From contig NW_014012992.1 in NCBI RefSeq assembly GCF_000611645.1, forward strand, positions 4,630 to 22,920: a DNA stretch of 18,291 nt, in the 5' to 3' direction. The notes beneath the pieces are model-generated. The model had not been told where the DNA came from. It saw nothing but the letters and a program-made list of their open reading frames with translations, and ran no database searches. Position 1 is the first letter of the stretch; each line of letters opens with the position of its first letter. The translations under genes and the position numbers were made by a program. This DNA comes from Monoraphidium neglectum (lineage: Eukaryota; Chlorophyta; Chlorophyceae; Sphaeropleales; Selenastraceae). Shown piece by piece: positions 9,375-18,291 of this stretch.

Positions 9375-10578
9375 CACCAGTGCGCGGGACGCAAAGGGGT
9401 CAGTGGGGTCTCATCAGCACTAAGGCACTCAAAAACAGGGTTCAATGTGGCTGCTGCTTGGGCACAGTCCAACTTTGTCAAAGCTGCAATCGCTGGTTGC
9501 AGCTTTGACTTTGGAGTCCATTAAGGCAAGAAACCCGCGCCTGAGTCCCGCCCGGTGCACCCGAACGCACTGGATACAGACAGGCGCCGCCGCGCCGCCA
9601 CCGAGGCCACTGCTGCCGCCGCACGCGCTCCCAGCGCAGGGCGTGGCCCCAAGAGTATCAAGCCGCCTGTGCGACGTGTGCAGGCGAAGACACAGCGGCG
9701 AAGCAGGTGCGAATGGGGCTGTGTGAGGGTGTGGACTGATCCCAGGCGGGTCCTGCCACGGGAGCGGGCGCCGCTGCCTTGGTGGCTCCCTCACGCGGTT
9801 GGCACGCCACCTCCCTGCCATGCTGCTTGCACGCGATGCATTCGGAACGGCCGCCTACCCGGCCGTGCAAAGCTGCAGGCGTTGCGCTGCAAAATCTGCG
9901 CGTCAGGGGCGCATGGCGTGAGGCGACCGACGGTGGGGAGGGCGGCGTGTCCACTTGCGTCGGTGTCACGCACGCGCCGCAATCACAAGAAGTGGCTGGA
10001 TCGCTCACATGTTCCCGGGGTCGCATTGCAGCAGTCAGGCTTCCGGCGTTCTCACCTGGGCTGCCATCAAAAAAACAAGGCTCGACTTGCGCAAGTGTGT
10101 GGCTGTGATCTAAACACTTATCACCGCCGTTGCAGACACTTCTTCAAGCACTAATATGTAGTTGCGCTGGAATGCGCCGCACGCCGTGGCCAGGCACCTT
10201 GCGTCCGATCCACGCAGGCACCGGTTGTCACTCATGCAGCAGACTGGACGCTTCTCAAGCCATGCCTGGCACCGTTAACCAACATCAACGCGTAAATTTG
10301 CAAGTGGATGTGTGAGTTTCATGTTGAAAACTTGGAGATCGCGCTTGTCAACGCATTGCTTCGCTCACCCGCAACGCACGGTCTATTCCGGTACTCACCC
10401 AGCAGCTTGCATATCTCTGAATCGCTTCACGCCAAGGCCGCGTGTTCAGCGCAGTAGCATTGTCGCGGTACCAGCGCGGCGGGACCCCTCCACTCTCGCA
10501 GCCCGCGACGACTAGGCAATCAAGGAGCTGCGCGCGCCCGGAGGACCGCCGCTTGTTCATCCCTACGCCCAAGGCCGC
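9375..10578. promoter_or_regulatory. Divergent 5' region between two genes
   Basis: The split-barrel/DUF2470 gene leaves this region on the minus strand and the unknown seven-exon gene on the plus strand, so it must hold at least the plus gene's promoter. It may also hold the missing first exon and promoter of the minus gene. Minus-strand candidates are ATGGCAGCCCAG|GTGAGA (ATG at 10067) and ATGCAAGCTGCTGG|GTGAGT (donor just after about 10393). I cannot choose between them. A strong hairpin lies at 9477-9509. I see no convincing TATA box. Confidence 0.35.
9477..9509. repeat. Perfect 13-bp inverted repeat (hairpin)
   Basis: GTCAAAGCTGCAA (9477-9489) and TTGCAGCTTTGAC (9497-9509) are perfect reverse complements around the 7-nt loop TCGCTGG. 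The stem can extend outward through TCCAA (about 9468-9472) pairing with TTGGA (about 9511-9515) across a small asymmetric bulge. Confidence 0.9.
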
Positions 10579-13280
10579 ATGAGCGGACAGGGTGGCACCG
10601 AGTACAGCAAGTGGGGCTACCCTCCAGTGCCAGCCCCGGGCGCCGATTACGACCCCAGCGCGCCGCCGATGCCGCGAGCGGAGGCGCATGAATACGGCAT
10701 CCATTCGACTGCCGCCGCCGCAACGCACGCTGCCTCGCACGCCGCGCCGCACGCCGAGGTGCTGACACGGCCGTCCACGCCGCCGCCGCCTGCCAAGCAA
10801 GAGCGGGCTTGGGGTCTGTTTGGGAAGCAGCCAGCGGCCCCGCAGGCGCATCATCATGATCCGCAGCAGCAGCCCCTGCCCGCGCCGCCGCCGGGGGTCG
10901 CAATTGTGGCAGCCCCAAAAATCGAGGCTCAGCCGTGGGTGAGCGACGCACGTGGCCGCCGTACAGCTTGCGGCGGACACGGGCTTGCATGGTGTTGCCT
11001 GCTCATTGTTCCTTCGACGACGCTCCCGCATGGTTGCGTGCATCCCGCCTCCCGAGGTTGGGTCGGGCGCACTGCCGAGGCAGGCGGATGCAGCGGCCGT
11101 GCCACGCCTCGCGCGGCTGCATTAGGCAGCAGCCCCTCTGCGCCAGCCCCGAGGAAGGGGCCCGGGGCGACCTCCAACCGCGCCCTGCGGCCTTGCTTCT
11201 CTGCCTGCCATTGCAGGTCTGCCGCCCAGCAGGCAACGCCAAAATGGCAGCTACTCGCACATCCACCGCCATCGTCGCAACCCGATTTTATGTCTTTCGG
11301 CAATCTCTCTCATCAAACCCATCGCATCACTTTGATACACAGCTTGATCACAATCAATCCCAATGTTGCCCCAAATGCCACACAAACAGGTCCGGAAGCT
11401 CTGGAGCGGCGTAGCGGCCGGCACCGTCGGCGTCGCACGCGTTGACCTGCGCCGCCCCACGTGAGCCCCTGCCGTCGGCGCACCCATCCACGCCCCGCCC
11501 GCCTCCCCGCCGCGCCCTGCCACCGCGCGCCACCCCCAGGGCTGGTGGTTCCTGGTCCTGCCCTTGAGCTCGTAGCCTGCCGGCACACACCGCATTGTGT
11601 TCGCACAGCTGTGGTCTGTTTGGATGTTGGCTATCCTTCTCCACACACACACTGTGCACACACGTGAGCTCGCATGCACACGCGCGTGCGCAACACACAC
11701 GCACACACACATGTACGCGCGCGCAGGTTCCCATGGCCCGAGGAGTACGACGAAGGCAACCTGCTCTTCAAGCGCCGCCACGCCGCGCGCACCCCCCGCC
11801 GCGGCCGCCCCCCGACCCGCGCCGCGGCGCAGGCGCACGCGGCGATGGGCATTGCCAATTTGGCGGTCGGCCCATACGACGGCGATCGCGACGGCGACGG
11901 CGGCGGCGCGCGGCGGGCGCCGAACGGGGCGCGGCTGAAGGTGATGCGGTGCGTGCACCTCAAGAACCCCGAGCAGCGGCGGCCCCTGGTGGACTTTGGG
12001 GTGGGGCTGTCTGTAGATCTCGATCGGCAGGTGAGAGGACAGGACCGGAGCCGAGGGGTAAGGCTGTGCGGTCGGAGAGGGGGGGGGTGTTTGCACACCA
12101 GGCGGTGAGCGGGCTTGTTTCTGATTTGCAGGGGCGCCGACAGCGACGGGGCCGCCAGATGCAAACATGTGTTGTATGTGTAGATGAGATCCCCCCGGCG
12201 CGCCGGCTCTTCCTGTCGTGCATCCCAGCGTGCACTTTTCCAGGCCCAACCCCCCTTTTTGTGTCGTCGTGCGGCGACGCCCCATTGATGTTCGTCGCAG
12301 GCCCTCCAGGGCGTGTGCCGCCTCAAATTTTCGGACCTCCTCTCCATAAAGCTGGCGCCGCAGCCGGCGCTCAAGCTGGCGGCCTCCTGGGGGCTGGCCA
12401 ACACGGGCATGGCGCTCAGGCTGAGGTGAGGGTGTGTGCAGGGGGCAGGGGCGGGGGTCGGATGTTGTTGATTTTCAAGGGAGCCGCCCCGCTTGGAGAG
12501 CCTAGAGGGCATTGCTGGATTTGTGGGGACCGTTTCAATTTGAAGAGGAGCGGGAGACCGCCCGGACGGCAAGGGGTTTCGTTGTGGGGAGGAGCGGGGA
12601 CACGGGGCTGGAGCCGTCCGGCAGCCACCGGTTCGCGCCAGCGGTTCGTGCCTGATTGTCCCTGCGCTGCGCCCGGGGATGGCGCGTGTTTGTGGGCCAG
12701 CGACTGCAGGCCACGATGAAGCGGCCTGATTTCCCGCATCCACACATGCGTGTCTTGCCACGCAGGTACGAGTGCCCTCTGAACCACCTGCACGAGTGCT
12801 GGCGCCCGCCGGCGCGGCTAATGCTGAGGTGCGCTGCCAGCCGCTTACAAGAGTGCAGCCTCCCCGGCTGCGCCCCGTGGCGCTCGGTGCCCAACCCCCC
12901 TGCGCCGCGCGCGCACGGCACCCAGCTGGCGACGCTCCAGCGACGCAAGTCTTGCGCCGTGCGGCGCGGTGCGGCTTGCAGCCAATGAGCCAGGCGGCGG
13001 GCGTGCAGCTTTGCAGGGCAGCAGGGGGCATTGGGTGGCTTGCCCTTGAACTTGCGGCATGTTTTCCTTTGTTGACTCCCTCGTGCGCTTGACTGCCCCT
13101 CCCAATCACTTGCACTGTTTGCGCGACAGAATTGACAACCAGATTGGCACTGGTGTCCACCTCAGCCCCTCCGGTGTCGAGTTTGACGAGCGGCGTGTCG
13201 CGTTGGGGGACACGACAGAGGTGCGCGATTGGCTGCTGTGCGTGTGCCTGTTGTGATGTGTGCATGTTGTGGTGGTGGTG

Positions 13281-13311
<31 letters not shown>

Positions 13312-13391
13312 CGTGCGTGCGTGTGCGTGCGTGTGCGTGCGTGCGTGTGCGTGCGTGTGCGTGCGTGTGTTTGCGTGTGTTTGCGTGTGTT

Positions 13392-13426
<35 letters not shown>

Positions 13427-13797
13427 ATGTGTGTGTGTGTGTGTGTGTGCGTGTGTGTGCGTGTGCATGCGTGCATGCGTGCTTGGCCGTTCGAACGGTG
13501 GCCGTTCCGCTGCTCCCCCTGCATGGATGCATCCGTGCAGCCACGGTTGGCGCCTCGAATCCCGCCCGGCCTGCCCGCCCTGCGCCGCCCACCCAACTCG
13601 CTCGCCCGCTGATTCCCCCGCACCCCCCTGCCGCACGCGCCGACCCCGATCGCTGAACCCCATGCGATGCGGCCCCCTCCCCGCAGCTGCGCGCCGGCGC
13701 GACCCTGCGGTTCCCGCGGTCGCTGCCAATAGACAGGGACGACCCAGACGCATTCAAGCTGCAGGTCCATCGGCTGAGCCTGAAGGCGCAGTGGTGA
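10579..13797 (+). CDS. Unrecognised 374-residue protein, seven exons, beta-rich C-terminal domain
   Basis: Exons 10579-10938, 11390-11460, 11727-12030, 12301-12425, 12766-12828, 13130-13220 and 13687-13797 (TGA at 13795-13797) join with matching phases and GTGAG/GTGCG donors. Residues 1-120 are Pro/Ala/Gln/His-rich and probably disordered ([16 protein letters not shown] near the start). Residues 121-245 contain [18 protein letters not shown], an [11 protein letters not shown] motif, an Arg-rich segment and [12 protein letters not shown]. Residues 246-374 alternate hydrophobic and polar residues ([56 protein letters not shown]) and end in LKAQW. I do not recognise the family. Alternating strands and a terminal aromatic residue would suit a membrane beta-barrel such as a plastid outer-envelope pore, but this is only a guess. 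The frame is also open for 21 codons upstream of the ATG, back to a TAG at 10513-10515, with protein-like codons, so an upstream exon ending there is possible. Confidence 0.72.
11640..11725 (+). repeat. CA-rich tract immediately before a splice acceptor
   Basis: An imperfect CA/CACG-rich stretch runs from about 11640 to the acceptor GCGCAG|GTTCCC (exon begins 11727), inside the second intron of the unknown seven-exon gene. It takes the place where a pyrimidine tract is expected. Confidence 0.85.
13255..13480 (+). repeat. Long TG/TGCG microsatellite just after a splice donor
   Basis: TGG, TG and TGCG repeats with TTTGCG variants fill most of the first half of the last intron (13221-13686) of the unknown seven-exon gene. 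They begin about 35 nt after the donor GTGCGC. The uninterrupted TG segments are broken by GTGC units, giving several repeat registers. Confidence 0.95.
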
Positions 13798-14791
13798 CGT
13801 CGCCGCGCGTCACGCCGCCGCGGGCCTGCCTCAATTTGACGACCGCGGCGCAGCGCGGACGTGGGGGTCAGTTGTGGTCTGCGCCGCGGTGTGTGCAGCG
13901 GCGCATTTCGTCGCCCTGGCGCGGCCGCGTGGCTGCGTTTGGTTCTCCACCACCCGTGACGCTGCCGCGGTTGCGCGCGGCGTCAGTGATGCCCTCGGCA
14001 AATTTTCGATCGCACGTTGGATGCAAGTCGTTCATTTTCCCCGATGAATGCTCTAGGCTGGGGCTGGGCGTGTGTGATGGCGCTCGCGCCGCGCCGCGCC
14101 CTGGGCGACTGGACATGATTACGGCCGGTCTTGGGTGGTTGAGAGGTGCTTGCACTTTGCGGCCCTCGGCGCTTGTAACTGACAATGTGTTGGTGTTTGC
14201 GTGGTCGTCCAGAAACAGCATGCAATTATGTGCGTTGCGGAAGGCCTTCCTAGTGCCAGGCGCACCCTCTCACCCTGCATGCTGTAGGGAAGGTCATCCG
14301 CAGGCGAGGCGTCACCAAATCGTCGCCGCACAGGTCACAAGCAGGTGTTGGAGACATCGAATAAGCGCTTCATACATTGAGATTGGTCGCCTTACAGCTC
14401 CATACGAGCTGAATCTTGGAACACCGGAGCCTCCAACAACACGTCGCGCTCTGGTTCCCGCGTTGAGGCACTCTGTGCTGCCAATCAAATTAAAGAGCAT
14501 CCACACAAGATGATCTTTGTCCTCCTCAAGTTGGACCCCGCGTCTGCCCAAGAGGCCGCTTGCTAGTCAGGCCAGCCTGTGGCCTCCACTCATCTAGCAT
14601 CGGAATTCTTTAGCGGATATATCATACGCTTGCTTGCCCCTCTTAGGGAGGTGCAGCTTAGTGTTGGAGACTCTGGCCGCGGAAAAGCGCTTGGCGAGTC
14701 TCTAGCGCTCGGGACGCTGGAACCCCTGGAGGCCACCGGCAGCACCGTCGAGGCCGGCCAAGGCCTCTCCTGCGGGGGCAGGCGGCCGGCA
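13798..14791 (+). other. Intergenic region: 3' UTR and upstream region of the CobW-type gene
   Basis: It follows the stop of the unknown seven-exon gene and precedes the likely CobW start. It contains a candidate poly(A) motif (14174-14178), then a less GC-rich zone (about 14330-14560) with a CCAAT at 14481-14485 that could be the CobW-gene promoter. A short frame MIFVLLKLDPASAQEAAC at 14510-14566 could be an upstream ORF if transcription starts before it. No other coding sequence is recognised. Confidence 0.4.
14174..14178 (+). terminator. Candidate TGTAA polyadenylation signal
   Basis: TGTAA lies 377 nt after the stop codon of the unknown seven-exon gene, a usual distance for green-algal 3' UTRs. 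It is supported by motif and position only. Confidence 0.4.
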
Positions 14792-17700
14792 ATGGCGTCG
14801 ACGGCAGCGCGCGCCGCCCCGCCGGCGACGCAAGCAGGCGACGCCACGAAGACACCCGTGACGATCATCACGGGCTTCCTAGGCGCCGGCAAGACGACGC
14901 TGCTCAACTACATCTTGAAGGCCCGCAACCAGCGGAATATTAGCGTCATCGAGAACGAGTTTGGGGAGGTCAACATTGACAATGAGCTCGGTGGGTGGAC
15001 TGAAAGGGGCCGCGTGGGCACGCCGTGTGATGGCTGCACGCGCATGCATATATGAGTTCAGCGGCACGCGTGCTGTGCCCGGGGGCGGATCACTCTAGCC
15101 ACAATGCACAGGGTCGCAGTCGAGCCGCCGTGCGCTGCGGCATCCTCGAGCTCACGCCACGGCTCCGTTGGTGGCAGGAATATAGACCGCGGGCGCGCGC
15201 GCGCCCAGCCGTGGCCACCTGCCGCCCGCCGCGGGCGCACAGGCATACAATTTATAAGCACGTATATAGTACAGGGGGATCGCCCTTGTCGGTTGGGGGT
15301 GGCGCGGCCAATCTGGCGTTTGCCCTCCCAAACCTCCCACCGGTGACGTCGGGTGTCCCTGGGGGCATCTAAGGCATGCGCGGCGGTTATGGCCTCGCAA
15401 TGCCGAACACGAAGCATCACACAGTGCTCAGAGCAGCAGGGTGCAAATGGGGGCCGCTGGGGCCGCTGGGGACGGCGGACGCCAGCAATCGAGTGGCGCG
15501 TGTCGCACCTGCCAGTCGGCGGCCGACACACACGGCCCGCGCACGCACGCGCACGCAGCGGCAATCGACTGCCCCTGCGGCACTTCCCTCGCACTGTTAT
15601 GCAAATACCTCGCATGGGGTCCCACACCCCCGCGCTGAGCGCCTGAGGGCGCGCCGCCGGTGCTCGCGCGAGGTGGCGGCGGCCGCGAAACCCCCCACGC
15701 GATCTGCCGTGATCTCATCACCCGTGCATCGGATGACGACCCACCCCTGCCCTCCTCGCCCCCCTCCCTTCCCTGCCGATACCTTCCTAAACACCCAACC
15801 ACTCTGTAAAGCTTACGAAATAGCCCTCAGGTACGGGTTTCGCCCCCAAGATGCAACCAACAAAAATTCCGACGCCCTTGCAATTCCTAATTGCCTTTAT
15901 TCCCCCAGTTGCCGACAACCTTATCGAGAAGGAGGACCTGGTGTCGCTGGACAATGGCTGCGTCTGCTGCTCCCTGCGCAAGGACGTCGTGAAGGCACTT
16001 GCGGAGATTGAGCGCCGCGGCCGCCACAGGAACAAGCGCGTTGACCAGGTGCGCCTGGTCTCCCCCATTGGTGGTGCCTGCGCTCCTCGGCGTCTGTGTT
16101 GCAAGTCCGGGGAGCGTGCATATTCATGAGCGAGAGGGAGCGCGTTTGTGCGGCTGGCCCGGCAGGACGCAGAGGGGGGCGTGCGGCTGGTGGTGGCGTG
16201 GCAGCACAGCACGCGGAGGTGCCCTTGCTGTGACCTTGTTTGGCGCCGCCTGCACCCAGCAGCCGCCGCCCTCGCACCTGCGCTTACGCCCCGCTGACGG
16301 GCCCGCCGCCGCCGCCGCCGCCCTTGCAGGTGATATTGGAGACCACAGGCCTCGCCGACCCCGCCCCCGTGGCGTTCACGTTCTTCGCCAACCCCTGGAT
16401 CGCCAGCCGCTACCGCCTCGACTCCATCGTCTGCGTGTGCGACACGCGATACGTGCTGCAGGTGCGGGGCAGCTGCCTGGGGGTGCCCAAGCTTTTGTGC
16501 AACCCTTGGAAGGCGTGGGGCGCGCATGTACGTGGGCTGTTTTACACGCTTGTACACGTGTGCGCTAAGCAGGGGGTGGGGGGCGCCGACGCAAGCATGG
16601 GTTCGCCCTGGCCGCCTCGAGACGGGCGGGACAGGCTCGCACACGAGTGCCCTCGTGTCTGCATCGCCTGTTAAACCGCCCGTTCCCGCCTTCCGGTCTC
16701 ACCCTTTCCCCGACCGCGCCCCGCCGCGCCGCACCTGCGCATGCGCAGCACCTTGAGACCATCGGCGGCGCCGAGGAGCCCGGCGCAATCAACGAGGCGG
16801 CGCAGCAGCTCGCGTTCGCTGACCTCATCCTCCTTAACAAGACGGACCTAGTCAGCGCCGAGCAGCTGGACCGCGTGCGGTCCGTGGTGCGCGATATCAA
16901 CCAGTCGGCGCGGCAGATCGAGTGCCGGCTGAACCAGGAGGGGGGGCAGCCGCCGCTGGAGGTGCTGCTGGATTCAAACGCGTTCAGTGTGCACAAGGCT
17001 CTGAAGGTGCGGGGCGCGGGAGAAAATGAGGGGAAACAGGGAGCGCGCGCGGTGTGCGGGGCTGGCCCGCGGTGCGGAAGCTGGGCGCTGGGCGCGCATG
17101 CATGCGGGCGCGGTTGCCGAGGGTCCGCCGAACCAGCCGCGGCGCGAGGGCCCCGCCGGGTGCCCTCGACTCGGGTTCACGTGCCACACACACCACCCCC
17201 GTTCCCGGCGTCACCGCCGCCTGACGTGTGCCGATCTGGTGGTGTCTGCTCACCCCTGCAGGTGGACCCCTATTTCCTGGACTCTGACAGCGGATCAGAC
17301 GTTGGCGATGAGTCAGATGAAGAGGCGACCGCTGAGGGCGGCGGCAGCGAGACAGCGCCAGCGCCCGCGGCGGCGCCTGCGGCAGCACCCGCGGCGGGTC
17401 CGCCGCCCCCAGCGGCGGGCGGTGCGGCGGACGCGGGCGGCGGCGGTGTCGCAAAGGGGGCGGAGGCGGGCGTGAGGGTGCGCGCGCCGTCGGCCGGCCT
17501 GGGCGCCGAGGATGAGAGCAGCTCGGACGCGACGCAGCTCCAGCTGCAGGCACAGGCGTCGGCGTCAGCAGCAGCAGCAGCGGCGGCGGCGACCGCTGAC
17601 GAGCAGCAGCGGCGCGGCCAGAAGCGGCCCGCGGCCTGCGCGTCTGGCAGCGCCTCGGGCGCCGCCACCGCAACGGCGGCGCTGCTCGCGGCGCCCGACG

Positions 17701-18181
17701 CGTCGGCCGTCGCGGCGGCGATCGGCTGCGGCGGCGGCGCGGCGGCGGCGGCGCCCGAGGACTCGGCGCAGCAGCAGGCGGATGAGCGGCGGCCGAAGCG
17801 GCGGCGGAAGCACCATCACGACGTCGCCGGCATTGGGAGCATCGGGATCGTCGCCAGGGGGCCGCTGGACGAGTACCGCTTCAACATGTTCATGTGGGTG
17901 TGATCTGGGGGCTGCGTGATCTGGAGATCTTTGGGGGTCAGATCCAGGGGTTACCGGACGCAGAGTTTTCCAGGGGAGCGCGGCAGCAGCGCTCCAGGCC
18001 ACAGTTAGCGCTGCTGCCCTCGGGGTGGCCGCCGCGCCTCGATCCCAGCCGCGCCCCCAGCCTGCGCGCGTCTCCCATGCCTGAATCATCCCTGACGCCC
18101 CCCCCCCCCTCCTCCAGGCGCGATCTCCTCACGGAGAAGGCAAAGGACATCTTCCGCTGCAAGGGCGTGCTGGCGGTCCAC
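14792..18181 (+). CDS. COG0523/CobW-type GTPase, putative metallochaperone (3' end outside window)
   Basis: Six exons are visible: 14792-14990, 15909-16048, 16330-16461, 16749-17006, 17262-17899 and 18118-18181. All are phase-matched, giving 477 residues with the C-terminus missing. Motifs in order: Walker [10 protein letters not shown] (28-36), [11 protein letters not shown] (53-63), the metal-binding GCVCC (83-87, CxCC), ETTGLADP (117-124) and the guanine-specificity NKTD (187-190). The start of the CobW C-terminal domain follows ([17 protein letters not shown], then [16 protein letters not shown]). These define COG0523 P-loop GTPases that deliver Zn or other metals. The CPELVPI motif of ZNG1 is absent from the N-terminus, so this is another subgroup. 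An acidic and Ala/Gly/Gln-rich insertion of about 180 residues (248-426) replaces the usual short His-rich loop and ends in [12 protein letters not shown]. An in-frame ATG at 14579 would add 71 residues; I prefer 14792 because the extension is not protein-like. The fifth junction (GTGATC donor) is the least certain. Confidence 0.9.
17569..17765 (+). repeat. In-frame Ala/Gln-coding low-complexity triplet runs
   Basis: GCA, GCG, GGC and CAG triplet runs encode alanine, glycine and glutamine stretches in exon 5 of the CobW-type gene. They keep the frame and probably arose by triplet expansion within the insertion. Confidence 0.8.
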
Positions 18182-18269
18182 GTGAGCTCGGGCCCTGCAG
18201 CGCGGCCGCTGTCCGCTTGCCTCTGGTCGCACCCCCGCGAGCCCCAACCCTTTGCTTGCCCTGGTGTGT

Positions 18270-18291
18270 CCCCCCCCCCCCCCCCCCCCCC
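18270..18291 (+). repeat. Poly-C run at window end
   Basis: The last 22 bases are all C, following GGTGTGT. A second run of C lies at about 18098-18109, in the polypyrimidine tract of the preceding intron. The terminal run lies inside the intron after exon 6 of the CobW-type gene and may mark an assembly or read-quality edge. Confidence 0.9.

Noticed and set aside
13106..13770. Long open frames encoding His-Thr or Val-Cys repeats across the TG/CA tracts (also at 6029-6631, 7918-8439 and 11631-13757)
   Set aside because: They are translations of dinucleotide repeats, which stay open in several frames on both strands, and they overlap well-supported introns.
1..18291. Bacterial-type systems (operons, CRISPR, defence islands, insertion sequences)
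   Set aside because: Split genes with spliceosomal introns, no regularly spaced repeats, and no transposase or terminal inverted repeats.

Overview
This window looks like nuclear DNA of a green alga (Chlorophyta, probably Chlorophyceae/Chlamydomonadales-like). The evidence is that genes are split into short exons (about 53 to 640 nt) by spliceosomal introns of about 200 to 920 nt. Of 21 inferred donor sites, 20 begin GTG (mostly GTGAG or GTGCG) and almost all acceptors are CAG. Coding DNA is GC-rich with Ala/Gln/Ser/Pro low-complexity runs, TG/CA microsatellites are abundant, and a TGTAA poly(A)-type motif lies behind one gene. The proteins resemble plant and algal families. I see no operons, Shine-Dalgarno sites, insertion sequences, CRISPR arrays or rRNA. 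The species cannot be named from the sequence.

Layout. (1) 1-3872: no gene I can defend. It holds an 8-bp tandem repeat, other short repeats, one WD40-like candidate exon and one weak candidate terminal exon. (2) 3873-4992, minus: a complete two-exon gene for a small protein with a C-terminal thioredoxin-like [2Fe-2S] ferredoxin domain, the type found at the C-terminus of plant DGAT3. (3) 4993-6153: intergenic, the probable 3' UTR of the next gene plus the promoter of the previous one. (4) 6154-9374, minus: a nine-exon gene for a pyridoxamine-phosphate-oxidase-like split barrel followed by DUF2470, the HugZ / glutamyl-tRNA-reductase-binding-protein superfamily; its extreme 5' end is unresolved. 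(5) 9375-10578: divergent 5' region with a strong hairpin. (6) 10579-13797, plus: a seven-exon gene for a 374-residue protein I do not recognise, with a Pro/Ala/Gln/His-rich N-terminus and a C-terminal domain that looks rich in beta strands. (7) 13798-14791: intergenic, with a candidate TGTAA signal. (8) 14792 to the window edge, plus: a COG0523/CobW-type GTPase (metallochaperone family) with a long acidic/Ala-rich insertion, cut off by the window end. The window itself ends in a run of 22 C.

The gene models rest on matching intron phases: every junction listed keeps the reading frame and, for the three recognised families, rebuilds a continuous conserved protein. The four genes share no obvious pathway. 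Three are plausibly linked to plastid, redox or metal biology, but the arrangement (two tandem minus genes, then two tandem plus genes) reads as ordinary neighbouring nuclear genes. I found no evidence of a new multi-gene system. The items most worth a second look are the unknown seven-exon gene, the intronic TG/CA tracts beside splice sites, the CobW insertion, and the orphan WD40-like exon.
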